A stretch of DNA of 64,000 nucleotides from assembly GCF_000284375.1 (NCBI RefSeq), contig NC_017249.1, positions 6,441,001 through 6,505,000 of the forward strand, read 5' to 3'. The position numbers and the translations under genes were made by a program. Source of the DNA: Bradyrhizobium japonicum USDA 6. Its GTDB lineage: Bacteria; Pseudomonadota; Alphaproteobacteria; Rhizobiales; Xanthobacteraceae. Shown here piece by piece: positions 43,043 through 51,086 of the stretch; position 1 is the stretch's first letter, and each line of letters opens with the position of its first letter. A model generated the notes under the pieces. It searched no databases. It saw nothing but the letters and a program-made list of their open reading frames with translations, and was not told the DNA's origin.

Positions 43043-43672
43043 GTGGTGGCAAAGCTTCTGCACCTCTCTTGCTCGCCCCGTGCCGACTCCGAGTCGAGCG
43101 CCGGCGCGCGCGTCTTTCTTGACGGGTTTCGGCGGGCCCGTCCGGACTGGGATATCGACGTCGTGGATCTCTGGCGCGAGCGGCTGCCGGAATTTGCAGG
43201 TCCCATCGTCGAGGCCAAATATGCGCGCATGAAGGCGCAGCCGTTCAACGACGCGCAGCGCGACAGCTTTGCCGAGGCCGAGCGGATGGCGCTGCGGTTT
43301 TCACTGGCCGATCGGGTGCTGATCTCGACGCCGATGTGGAACTTCAGCATTCCCTACAAGCTCAAACAATGGTTCGACGTCATCGTCCAGCCCGGGCTCA
43401 CCTTTCGGTTCGACCCCTCCCTGGGATATCTCCCGCTGCTGAAGGACCGGCCAACCACGGTGATTCTCGCCAGTGGCAGCGATTTCGCCACCGGAATGAA
43501 CCGCGGGCGCATCGACATGGCAACGCCTTACCTGCGGGAAATTTTGCGCTTTATCGGCATCAGCAATGTCCGTTTCGTGCCGATCGGGCCAACCACCGGA
43601 CCGCAACAGCCCATCGAGGCTGCCCGCGAAAGAGCCCATCTGCAGCTCGCCGCAATGGCAGCGAACTTCTGA
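43043..43672 (+). CDS. FMN-dependent NADH-azoreductase-like flavoprotein
   Basis: 209 residues from GTG 43043; a second GTG at 43046 is possible. Flavodoxin-like fold with an FMN phosphate loop (CSPRADSESSAGARVFLDGF) and the AzoR motif TPMWNFSIPYKLKQWFDVIVQPGLTFRF. The family reduces azo bonds and quinones with NADH. It is the last gene of the + strand cluster, abutting the previous stop. Quinone reduction would match an aromatic or quinonoid intermediate in the pathway. Confidence 0.88.
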   Translation: MVAKLLHLSCSPRADSESSAGARVFLDGFRRARPDWDIDVVDLWRERLPEFAGPIVEAKYARMKAQPFNDAQRDSFAEAERMALRFSLADRVLISTPMWNFSIPYKLKQWFDVIVQPGLTFRFDPSLGYLPLLKDRPTTVILASGSDFATGMNRGRIDMATPYLREILRFIGISNVRFVPIGPTTGPQQPIEAARERAHLQLAAMAANF

Positions 43673-43744
43673 TGCACTGTTGAGGACGCTGCGGCACTTC
43701 GCGACATCTATCGAAGCAAGCTGCGCATCACCTGCGAACGCGAC

Positions 43745-44794
43745 TCACGGCAGGTTGTCCCGCAGAAAAATATCGATGCGGATGCGCTCCTGGTCTGGGC
43801 TGATGGGCTCACCCGAACAATGCGCGAGCAGAACTCGCGCAGCAGACCGCGCCTCGTGACCGGGATCCTGGTTGATGATGGCATCGAGCGTGCCGCGGAC
43901 CAGGAAACGTCGCGTATACTGGGTCAGCTCGTGCGTGATCCAGACCACCTCACGCGCGCGGCCCGAGGCCTCCAGCGCATTGGCGATGCCGCGGTTCCCG
44001 GCGCCGCAGCAGTAGATGCCGCGGAGATCGGCGTGGCGCGCCAGCAGCGCGGCCGTGAGCTCCCGGGTGCGCTCGCTGTCGTCGCGGCCTTCGATCACCG
44101 GCAGCGCGAGCAGGTTCGGATACTCGCTGGACAGGATCTGGTGGAAGCCGAACTGCCGCTCGGTGTGATCGCGCAACGACAACGATCCCGCGATCACGGC
44201 AACCTTCCCCTCGCGGCCGGCGAGGAAACGTCCGATCAGCGTCGCCGCAGTTCGCCCCGCGGCGGGGTTGTCGATACCGACATAATGGAGCCGCCGCGAA
44301 CTCGGCGCGTCCGACACAAGGGTCACCACGGCGACCCCGCGCGCGGCGAGCTCGTCGATCGCGGCGCGCACCCTGGGATGGTCCAGCGCGATGACGGCGA
44401 CGCCCTGATAAGCCGGCGACAGGTTTTCCAGCGCACCGGCGAGCACATCCGGATCGAACACGTCGACATGGAGGATATCGATGAAGCCGCGGTGGCCGGC
44501 GAGCCAGTCCGCGGTGCGCTGGACCTGCTCGGCAAGGTTGGTCATGAAGCTGTTGCTGCCGCTCGGCAGCACGAAGGCAAAGCGGAACGTCTGCCCGCGG
44601 GCGAGGCGCGCGGCCGCGACGTCGCCCCGATAGCCGAGTTTTGCCACCGCGGCCTCGACACGTGCAACGGTCTTGGCGCGCACGCCCTCGCGCCGGTTCA
44701 CGACGCGGTCGACGGTTGCGAGCGAAACGCCCGCCGCACGCGCGACGTCCTCCAGCGTGGCGCGAACCGCCGGCTGCGTCGAACCGGCTGTCAT
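43745..44794 (-). CDS. LacI-family transcriptional regulator
   Basis: 349 residues from ATG 44794, chosen because it overlaps the ThuA stop (ATGA). The DNA-binding domain covers residues 12-60: TLEDVARAAGVSLATVDRVVNRREGVRAKTV. The periplasmic-binding-like sugar domain follows (VIALDHPRVRAAIDELAARGVAVVTLVSD; HYVGIDNPAAGRTAATL). It is the last gene of a sugar operon and is probably the repressor of that operon. Candidate operator elements lie in the divergent promoter region near 49665-49701. Confidence 0.92.
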   Translation of the reverse strand: MTAGSTQPAVRATLEDVARAAGVSLATVDRVVNRREGVRAKTVARVEAAVAKLGYRGDVAAARLARGQTFRFAFVLPSGSNSFMTNLAEQVQRTADWLAGHRGFIDILHVDVFDPDVLAGALENLSPAYQGVAVIALDHPRVRAAIDELAARGVAVVTLVSDAPSSRRLHYVGIDNPAAGRTAATLIGRFLAGREGKVAVIAGSLSLRDHTERQFGFHQILSSEYPNLLALPVIEGRDDSERTRELTAALLARHADLRGIYCCGAGNRGIANALEASGRAREVVWITHELTQYTRRFLVRGTLDAIINQDPGHEARSAARVLLAHCSGEPISPDQERIRIDIFLRDNLP

Positions 44795-45435
44795 TCCCGC
44801 GCCGCCCACAGCATGCCGCGGGTCATCAACGTTCGGATCTCCGGCACGTCGAGCTCGTAAGCGCGGTGGCCGAGCGAGGAGTAAAACACCCTGCCCGCGC
44901 CGTATCGCTTCTTCCAGACCACAGGCATCACCACGCCGTCGATCCAGGGCGCGTGCTCGCCGGTGAAGGTCGTCGTCGCCAGCACCTCGTTGGCGGGGTC
45001 GACATGCATGTAGTACTGCTCGGAACGATGCTCGAAACTTTTCAGCCCCTTCATGATGGGGTCATCCGGCTTCGTCAAGTCGACCTTGTAGTCGATGATG
45101 TTGCCGGGATGCGCGACCCACTGCCCGCCGCACAGGAACTGGTAGTCGACGGACTCGCGGAACGCATCGCACATGCCGCCATGATGCCCGGCCAGCCCGA
45201 CGCCGCCACGCACCGCCGCGCAGAGATTGAGCGCTTCCGCCTTCTCGATCTTCGACATGGTGTAGATCGGGATGATCAGCGACAAATCGTGGATCGCAGG
45301 ATCGGCGAAAGCCGCCGTCGTGGTCTCGACCCGGACCTCGAAGCCTTCCGCCTTCAGCCAGCCGCGGATCATCGAGGCGCAGAGATCGGGGTCGTGTCCC
45401 GGCCAGCCGCCCCATACAATCATTGCCTTGCGCAT
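44791..45435 (-). CDS. ThuA-like sugar utilisation protein
   Basis: 214 residues from ATG 45435, selected because GAGGGA lies six bases upstream; ATG 45441 would be too close to that site. It has the ThuA pattern: MIVWGGWPGHDPDLCASMIRGWL, GGVGLAGHHGGMCDAFRESVDYQFLCGGQW and VVWKKRYGAGRVFYSSLGH. ThuA-like proteins have a glutamine amidotransferase-like fold and are linked to trehalose or disaccharide use in Sinorhizobium. It lies ten bases after the oxidoreductase gene. Confidence 0.9.
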   Translation of the reverse strand: MRKAMIVWGGWPGHDPDLCASMIRGWLKAEGFEVRVETTTAAFADPAIHDLSLIIPIYTMSKIEKAEALNLCAAVRGGVGLAGHHGGMCDAFRESVDYQFLCGGQWVAHPGNIIDYKVDLTKPDDPIMKGLKSFEHRSEQYYMHVDPANEVLATTTFTGEHAPWIDGVVMPVVWKKRYGAGRVFYSSLGHRAYELDVPEIRTLMTRGMLWAARE

Positions 45436-45445
45436 GGTCATTCCC

Positions 45446-46543
45446 TCAGTCGATCTGTCCGGTTTCACGTCCGGCCGGCAGCATTGCCGGCCGCTCGACG
45501 CAGCTGCCGATCTTGACGCGGCGTCCTTCGTCGGCGGAGGTCTGGAACGCCTCCATCACCTCGAGCACATGAAAAGCGAGCGCACCGCTGGCGCGATGCG
45601 GGCGGTTATTCAGGATCGCGGAGGCCATGTCGGCGACACCGATGGAACGAAACTCGCCGTCGACATGATCGTGGGTCAGCGGCACCGGCTCCCATTCACC
45701 GCCAGTCTTCGCGACCTGCACCTCGCCGCCGAACCGGTTCGGGTCCGGCACCAGCATGCTGCCCTTGTCGCCATAGATCTCGATCGGCGCGTGCCGGTGC
45801 TTCGGTACGTCGAAGCTCATCGCGATCGAGACGACCGCCCCGCTCTCGAATTCGAGCGTGCCGGCGACATGGGTTGAAACCTCGACCGGGATAAGGGTGC
45901 CGTTCATCGGCTGGCTGGTGACCAGCCGCTCGGATTTCGGGCGCGCGGTCGAGCCCATCACACTCGCGACCGGGCCAAGCAGCTGCACGAGATCCGTGAT
46001 GTAGTACGGCCCCATGTCGAGCATCGGCCCGCCGCCGCGCAAGTAATAGAAGCCCGGCGACGGGTGCCAGCGCTCATGGCCGGGACAGCCGAAGAAGACG
46101 CTGCCCGCCACAGGCGTGCCGATCGCTCCGTCGTCGATCAGCTTGCGCGCGGTCTGGTGCCCGCCACCGAGGAACGTATCGGGCGCGCAGCCGACGCGAA
46201 GGTCCTTCTGCGCGGCGAGATCCATCACCTTGCGGGCTTCCGTGACGTTGATGCCGAGGGGCTTCTCGGAATGAACGTGCTTGCCGGCGTTCAGCACCGC
46301 GAGGCTGACGTCGGTGTGGGCGAGTGGCACCGTGAGGTTGATGACGATCTCGACGTCGTCGCGTTTGAGCAGCTGGTCGACCCGCATCGCCGGCAGCCCG
46401 AAGGCGGCGCCCTGCCGCTCCGCCGCATCGCTGCGCATATCGGCGAGCGCCTTGATTTCCATGACCGGAAAGCGCTGGGCCGCCTTCAGATAGGCGGTGC
46501 TGATATTGCCGCAGCCGATGATTCCGATGCCGACTTTTCTCAT
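45446..46543 (-). CDS. Gfo/Idh/MocA-family oxidoreductase
   Basis: 365 residues from ATG 46543. Rossmann motif GIGIIGCGNISTAYLKA at the N terminus, EKPLGINVTEARKVMDLA (the conserved EKP lysine), GGGHQTARKLIDDGAIG, and the C-terminal beta-sheet domain. The family oxidises or reduces sugar and inositol derivatives with NAD(P). Pairing with ThuA is typical of ThuAB-type 3-keto-sugar pathways, where ThuB is a Gfo-type dehydrogenase; that assignment is by analogy. Confidence 0.92.
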   Translation of the reverse strand: MRKVGIGIIGCGNISTAYLKAAQRFPVMEIKALADMRSDAAERQGAAFGLPAMRVDQLLKRDDVEIVINLTVPLAHTDVSLAVLNAGKHVHSEKPLGINVTEARKVMDLAAQKDLRVGCAPDTFLGGGHQTARKLIDDGAIGTPVAGSVFFGCPGHERWHPSPGFYYLRGGGPMLDMGPYYITDLVQLLGPVASVMGSTARPKSERLVTSQPMNGTLIPVEVSTHVAGTLEFESGAVVSIAMSFDVPKHRHAPIEIYGDKGSMLVPDPNRFGGEVQVAKTGGEWEPVPLTHDHVDGEFRSIGVADMASAILNNRPHRASGALAFHVLEVMEAFQTSADEGRRVKIGSCVERPAMLPAGRETGQID

Positions 46544-46565
46544 TGTGATCTCCGTGAGGTATCGT

Positions 46566-47414
46566 TCATCCCTTGACCGCGCCTGCGGTGAGACCGGCGA
46601 CGATGTGCTTCTGCGCCAGAAGAAACAGAATGATGGTGGGCAGGATGGTCAGCGTGATGAAGGCGAGGATCAGGTGCCACTCGGAGGAATACTCGCCCTG
46701 ATAGACCATGATGCCGAGCGGCCAGGGATAGAGCGCATCGGTGTTCAGCATCACCAGCGGCAACAGATAGGCGTTCCAGCTGTTGACGAAAGTGATGGTC
46801 CCGACGGTCGCCAGGATCGGTCGCGACAACGGCAGCGTCACATAGCGGAAGAATTTGATGTAGCTGCAGCCGTCGACCAGCGCGGCCTCGAGCAGTTCAT
46901 AGGGAATGTCCTTGAAGAAACGCCGCAGCAGCAGCACGCTCATCGCGAGGCTGAAGGCCACCTGCGGCAGTGCCACGCCAAAATAGGTGTCGAGCAGCCC
47001 GAGATCGCGCACCTTGATGAACAGCGGCAGCACCGCGGTCGCGGCCGGAAACAGCAGGCCGAGCGTCAAATAGCTCAGCAGCATCGATGAGCCGTAGAAC
47101 CTGACATGGGCGAAGGTGAACGCCGCCATCGAGGCGACGATCAGGGTCAGGGTCACCGTGAGCGTCGAGATGATCAGCGAGTTGCGCAAGAGCTGCCAGT
47201 AGCGCGTGGAGAACAGGATGTCGGCATAGTTCTGCCACTCCCAGTGACGCGGCAGGCCGAACGGATTGACGCGCAGTTCGCCGAGCGATTTGAAGCCGCC
47301 GAGCAAGGTCGCGAGCAGCGGCACCAGCACGAAGACGGCAACGACGGCGAGGAACACCGCCTTGAACAGCACGGCGGGATCGAACGGCGTACGATTGGTC
47401 TCGGTGCTACTCAT
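46566..47414 (-). CDS. Sugar ABC transporter permease, MalG/UgpE type
   Basis: 282 residues from ATG 47414, which overlaps the preceding permease stop by eight bases (ATGAGTAG). Six membrane segments are visible (AVFLAVVAVFVLVPLLATLLGGF first). The MalG-type EAA loop reads YELLEAALVDGCSYIKFFRYVTLPLSRP. It forms the second half of a carbohydrate channel with the upstream permease. No nucleotide-binding subunit follows it in this operon. Confidence 0.93.
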   Translation of the reverse strand: MSSTETNRTPFDPAVLFKAVFLAVVAVFVLVPLLATLLGGFKSLGELRVNPFGLPRHWEWQNYADILFSTRYWQLLRNSLIISTLTVTLTLIVASMAAFTFAHVRFYGSSMLLSYLTLGLLFPAATAVLPLFIKVRDLGLLDTYFGVALPQVAFSLAMSVLLLRRFFKDIPYELLEAALVDGCSYIKFFRYVTLPLSRPILATVGTITFVNSWNAYLLPLVMLNTDALYPWPLGIMVYQGEYSSEWHLILAFITLTILPTIILFLLAQKHIVAGLTAGAVKG

Positions 47415-48348
47415 CCCGCATGAACCATCGCTTGTACGTGAAGGCAAACGTCACGCAGATCGTGAACAGAATGACCCCGATGGCACTGCCATAGCCGACC
47501 CGCATGCGGGAGATGCCGTTGTTGTAGAGGAAGCTCACCATCGTGTTGGAGGAATCCGCAGGCCCCCCGCGCGTCAGCGGCATGACGAGGTCGAACAACT
47601 GCAGCGAGCCGACGATGGCGAAGAACACCGAGAGGCGAATCGTCGGATAGAGCAAGGGGATGACCACGTGTCGCAGGGCCTGCGACCGCGTCGCGCCGTC
47701 GATGCGCGCGGCCTCGATCAGGCTCTTGTCGAGGCCCTGGAGCGCCGCGATGAACAGCATCATGTGGAAACCGAAGTATTTCCAGACGACGACGATCAGC
47801 ACGGCCAGCATTGCCGTATCGGTCGAGGCCAGCAGATGCGGGGGCTCGGCGCCGAAGGTACGCCAGATCGAGGCGACAAGGCCGTAATCGCCATCGTAGA
47901 CGAAGCTGAAGATCAGCCCGGTCGCGATCTCGGCCAGGATATAAGGCATGAAGAACAGCATGCGCAGCGCCACCGCCCCGCGAAAGCGTTCGGCGAGCAT
48001 CAAGGCCAGCGTGAGCGCAAGCGGCAGCTGGATGGCGAGCGAAACAGCGATGATCAGCCCGTTGTTGCGCAGCGCGAGCCAGAAGGCGCGTGTCTCCAGC
48101 ACGAAACGGTAATTGTCGAAGCCGATCCAGTTGACCGGCCTGCCGAACCCGTTCCAGTTGAAGGCCGAGTACCAGGCCGCCTCGCCAATCGGCAGCACCA
48201 CGAACAGCGTGAACAGCAGCAGCGCCGGCGGCAGGAACAGGATCAGGACCGTCAGCCTGCCGTCCCAGCTCGGGCCGCGCTCGGCGACCTGCGGGACCAG
48301 CTCACCGGCAACATGCATCGCCGACACGCTCGCGGCCCGGCGTGCCAC
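47407..48348 (-). CDS. Sugar ABC transporter permease, MalF/UgpA type
   Basis: 313 residues from GTG 48348, two bases after the binding-protein stop; ATG 48318 is an alternative start. Six membrane segments (LTVLILFLPPALLLFTLFVVLP first). The EAA loop SLIEAARIDGATRSQALRHVVIPLLYP is characteristic of MalF-type permeases. It pairs with the downstream MalG-type protein. Confidence 0.93.
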   Translation of the reverse strand: MARRAASVSAMHVAGELVPQVAERGPSWDGRLTVLILFLPPALLLFTLFVVLPIGEAAWYSAFNWNGFGRPVNWIGFDNYRFVLETRAFWLALRNNGLIIAVSLAIQLPLALTLALMLAERFRGAVALRMLFFMPYILAEIATGLIFSFVYDGDYGLVASIWRTFGAEPPHLLASTDTAMLAVLIVVVWKYFGFHMMLFIAALQGLDKSLIEAARIDGATRSQALRHVVIPLLYPTIRLSVFFAIVGSLQLFDLVMPLTRGGPADSSNTMVSFLYNNGISRMRVGYGSAIGVILFTICVTFAFTYKRWFMRDE

Positions 48349-48350
48349 CG

Positions 48351-49610
48351 TCAGTTACCCTGCTTCCACGCCGCCTCGATCGCCTTGGCCGCGTCTTGCG
48401 GGCTCATGCTGCCGCCGGCGATCTCCGCGGTGACGTCGTTGACGACGCGGCCAACCGAGGGGCCGAGGCTCTGGTCATAGAAGTTCTGGTGGTAGTTCGA
48501 CTTCGCCAGATTGGCCGCGATCAGCTTCATGAAGGCGTTGTTGAGACCGGCATCCGCGCCCTGCACCACCGGGATGATGAAGTTGCCCGCAGCAAGCCGC
48601 GTCTGCACATCCCTGGAGACGAAGTATTTCAGGAAATCGACCGCCTCCTTCGGCGAGCCCTTGGTGATCAGCCAGCCGGTGATTCCGCCGAGCGTATCGG
48701 TTGGCGCCCCCTTGCCGCCGGCCACGACCGGGAAGTCGAACCAGCAGATATTGTCTTCGCTCAATCCGACCTTGTCGGCGGCAAGCGCGCGCTGCAAATG
48801 ATAGACCGTGCTGATGGCGAGCGTCATCGCCGCCTTGCCATCGCCGAAATAGCCGACCGCCTGCGGATTCTTGAAGCCGAGGAAACCATTCTGGAACGGC
48901 TGGAGATCGACGAGTTGCTTGAACAGATCGCCGGATTTCCGGAAGGTCTCGCCGGCGAAGCCACCATTCTCGCCGCGCAATGCAGCGTCGAAGGCCGGTT
49001 TACCGCCGACGCGCACCGCAAGATGCGTCCAATAGAAGTGCAGCGGCCATTTGTCGGCGCCGCCGACCACGATCGGCGTCACGCCGGCGGCTTTCAACGT
49101 TTTCACCGCGGCAAGCAGGTCGTCCCAGCTCTTGATCCCTGCGGGATCGACCTTTGCCTTCGCCATCAGCTCCTTGTTGCAAAGGAAGCCAACCTGCGAC
49201 AGCGCGGTCGGAAGCCCGTAAACGCGGCCGTTGGCTGTGAAGGCGGCGAGCGCTGCCGGCGTGAGGCTGTCGCTGTATCCCTTCACCTGATCGGTGATGT
49301 CGTCGAGGACACCAGCCTCGATCTGCGTCTTCAGGACGCCGCCGGCCCAGCTGTAGATGATGTTCGGCCGGTCCTTGGATTGCAGGATGGTCGGCAGCTT
49401 GGCCTTGTAGGCCTCGTTCTCGAGGAACTGCATCTCGACCTTGATGCCGGGATGCGACGCCTCATAGGCCCGCGCAACCTCCTCCCAGATCTTCACCTGG
49501 GCCGGATTGGCCTCGATGTGCAGCCACTTGACCGTCGTGTCGGCCGCGGCGGAGTTGGCCCAAAGCAGGCATGCGGCGGCGGCGAGTCCCAGCTTCCCGA
49601 GCAGTCTCAT
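48351..49610 (-). CDS. Sugar ABC transporter substrate-binding protein
   Basis: 419 residues from ATG 49610, which has GGGAGGA upstream; a GTG at 49613 is one codon earlier. Signal peptide LLGKLGLAAAACLLWANSAAAD. Cluster B (MalE-type) features: WEEVARAYEASHPGIKVEMQFL, VYGLPTALSQVGFLCNKELMAKAKVDP and VDFLKYFVSRDVQTRLAAGNFIIPVV. First gene of the sugar operon; binds an oligosaccharide or sugar derivative of unknown identity. The divergent SDR gene probably shares control. Confidence 0.93.
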   Translation of the reverse strand: MRLLGKLGLAAAACLLWANSAAADTTVKWLHIEANPAQVKIWEEVARAYEASHPGIKVEMQFLENEAYKAKLPTILQSKDRPNIIYSWAGGVLKTQIEAGVLDDITDQVKGYSDSLTPAALAAFTANGRVYGLPTALSQVGFLCNKELMAKAKVDPAGIKSWDDLLAAVKTLKAAGVTPIVVGGADKWPLHFYWTHLAVRVGGKPAFDAALRGENGGFAGETFRKSGDLFKQLVDLQPFQNGFLGFKNPQAVGYFGDGKAAMTLAISTVYHLQRALAADKVGLSEDNICWFDFPVVAGGKGAPTDTLGGITGWLITKGSPKEAVDFLKYFVSRDVQTRLAAGNFIIPVVQGADAGLNNAFMKLIAANLAKSNYHQNFYDQSLGPSVGRVVNDVTAEIAGGSMSPQDAAKAIEAAWKQGN

Positions 49611-49664
49611 CACATTCCTCCCAACCGGCTCTTATTCTTTGGCTGCAATCCTGCCTTCGATTTT

Positions 49665-49701
49665 TGAGGTACGCAACTAAAATTCTGATCTATGCACCTC
49701 A
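49665..49701. promoter_or_regulatory. Candidate operator with TGAGGT/ACCTCA arms in the divergent promoter region
   Basis: TGAGGT at 49665-49670 and its reverse complement ACCTCA at 49696-49701 lie in the gap between the sugar-binding-protein gene and the divergent SDR gene. The spacing of 25 bases would place both arms on the same face of a looped or extended operator. The LacI regulator at the end of the operon is the natural candidate binder. No palindrome of classic LacI type (about 14-18 bases) is evident. Confidence 0.3.
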
Positions 49702-49774
49702 CGCGGGGAATGGCTAAGTTTGGCGGGGACATTGGGCGGAGCTCGCTTCGCCGTTAACAAGCCGAGAGGTACCT

Positions 49775-50533
49775 ATGACCGCTGTTTATTCCGACCTCGC
49801 CGGCCAGGTCGTTCTCGTCACCGGTGGCGCAGCGGGAATTGGCGCTGCGATCGTGCGGCGCTTCGCGCAGCAGAAATCCAAAGTCGTGTTCTTCGACATC
49901 AAGACGGACGAGGGCCAACGCCTCGCACGCGAACTGTCGGATCAAGGTCTCAGCGCGCATTTCATGCGCGTCGACCTGACCGATATCGCCGCGTTACGTA
50001 CCGGCGTCGCGGAGGCGCGCAACGCGCAGGGGCCGATCAGCATCCTCATCAACAACGCCGCGCATGACGAACGGCACAAGACCGAGGAGATGACGCCGGA
50101 GTATTGGGACGATCGCATCGCGGTGAACCTGAAGCACCAGTTCTTTGCGGCGCAAGCCGTGTTGCCGGACATGAAGGCGGCGAACGCCGGCGCCATCATC
50201 AACTTCGGCTCGGTGTCGTGGATCGCCGGACAAGGCGGCATGGCCGCCTACACCGCCAGCAAGTCAGGCGTGGTCGGTCTCACGCGCTCTCTTGCGCGCG
50301 ATTACGGTCCCTACAATATCCGCGTGAACGCGATAGCGCCGGGCTGGATCATGACCGAGCGCCAGCTCGAGAAATGGATGACACCGGCGGGCGAGATCGA
50401 ACTCCAGCAGCGACAGTGCCTGAAGCGCCGGCTGGTGCCGGACGAGGTCGCGAAATTCACCGTCTTCCTCGCCTCCGACGAGGCCTCCGCCTGTACCGCT
50501 CAGCACTACATCGTCGATGGCGGCTGGGTCTGA
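49775..50533 (+). CDS. Short-chain dehydrogenase/reductase
   Basis: 252 residues from ATG 49775, with GAGAGG upstream. Cofactor motif VTGGAAGIGAAIVRRFA (TGxxxGIG), NNAAHDE, and the catalytic Ser (FGSVSW) and YTASKSG (YxxxK). The C terminus VDGGWV is classical. It uses NAD(P) to oxidise or reduce a hydroxyl or keto group. Divergent from the sugar operon, so it probably acts on the imported sugar or its aldonic derivative. Confidence 0.93.
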   Translation: MTAVYSDLAGQVVLVTGGAAGIGAAIVRRFAQQKSKVVFFDIKTDEGQRLARELSDQGLSAHFMRVDLTDIAALRTGVAEARNAQGPISILINNAAHDERHKTEEMTPEYWDDRIAVNLKHQFFAAQAVLPDMKAANAGAIINFGSVSWIAGQGGMAAYTASKSGVVGLTRSLARDYGPYNIRVNAIAPGWIMTERQLEKWMTPAGEIELQQRQCLKRRLVPDEVAKFTVFLASDEASACTAQHYIVDGGWV

Positions 50534-50846
50534 GATGGTTTGAAGGTGATGGGCGGGACCAGAGCTCGAACTAGGGCCCCGCTGACTAAGAGGCAGCCCC
50601 TCTATGGGTATTACAGATACTTAGCTGTAAAAGCTCTCTCAGAGAGGTCATAAAACATGCCCTAGAATTTGCGCCTACCGGGGCTTAGTGCGCAACGAGT
50701 CCGGCGCCTCAGTATCGCTTTGGCGACAACGGATCGGGCATTCGAATGGCGGAATCAAAAGTGATTTCAAAGCGCATTTGGAAAAACTGGTCGAAACAGG
50801 CGCTAAGAGCGCCAAATTCACTGTCTGAGAGCCGTACGGTCCGCTG
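50534..50846. other. Non-coding gap at the left end of the accessory segment
   Basis: 313 bases with no supported gene. It contains a decayed tRNA-like sequence (50547-50630, minus strand) and, at 50685-50826 on the + strand, a frame ending in a stop that reads like a truncated gene end (LEKLVETGAKSAKFTV), but no family is recognised. Base composition is visibly lower in GC around 50610-50670 than in the SDR gene. Confidence 0.5.
50547..50630 (-). other. Decayed tRNA-like sequence resembling tRNA-Lys(CTT)
   Basis: Read on the minus strand, a 17-base stem-loop (50581-50597) has arms GCTG/CAGC and a seven-base loop CTCTTAG, whose middle is a CTT anticodon with T33 and a purine at 37. Downstream are TTCGAGC, as in a T loop, and an end TCTGGTCCCGCCCATCA resembling an acceptor plus CCA. 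The T stem has mismatches, and no matching 5' acceptor strand is seen. It is therefore not a functional tRNA; it may be a remnant of a tRNA used as an integration site. Confidence 0.3.
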
Positions 50847-51015
50847 ATGTCAACATCCGATCTCAACAGGAGTGCTCACGATCGACGACGACGAAGGTTG
50901 CTGATCGTGTTGGCTTTGGGATTTGTCGCCTTTGGCGCCGCTGGGGCCGCCCTCTTCTACGCCTTGCAGCCCGAGACCCTCCAGATCGCCGTCGGACCCG
51001 CAGGCAGCGACGATC
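50847..51015 (+). pseudogene. Truncated N-terminal fragment of a TAXI-type solute-binding protein gene
   Basis: The frame starts at ATG 50847 with an Arg-rich N terminus (SAHDRRRRRLLIVLALGFVAFGAAGAALFYAL) and then LQIAVGPAGSDDH, as in membrane-anchored TAXI proteins that begin with a short cytosolic head and a membrane segment. After about residue 56 similarity is lost; the sequence becomes AT-rich and the antisense flippase gene begins. A full TAXI gene would be about 1.3 kb. A rearrangement junction near 51010-51050 has removed the rest. Confidence 0.6.
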
Positions 51016-51047
51016 ATATACTTCGACAATTCCAAAATTCTGCTATA

Positions 51048-51071
51048 CTGGCGGCTCGCTGGAACCGCCAG
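51048..51071 (-). terminator. Hairpin after the flippase gene
   Basis: CTGGCGG at 51048-51054 pairs with CCGCCAG at 51065-51071 over a ten-base loop. It lies just downstream of the flippase stop on the minus strand and is followed by a short A/T-rich stretch, so it is a plausible terminator. Confidence 0.45.
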
Positions 51072-51086
51072 CGCACCCAGCAGCCT

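Noticed and set aside
47266..49667. Long + frames opposite the sugar ABC genes
   Set aside because: They are Gln/His/Arg-rich reverse readings of well-defined permease and binding-protein genes.
50547..50630. Functional tRNA-Lys gene
   Set aside because: The T stem has mismatches, the D arm is degraded and no complementary 5' acceptor strand can be found.
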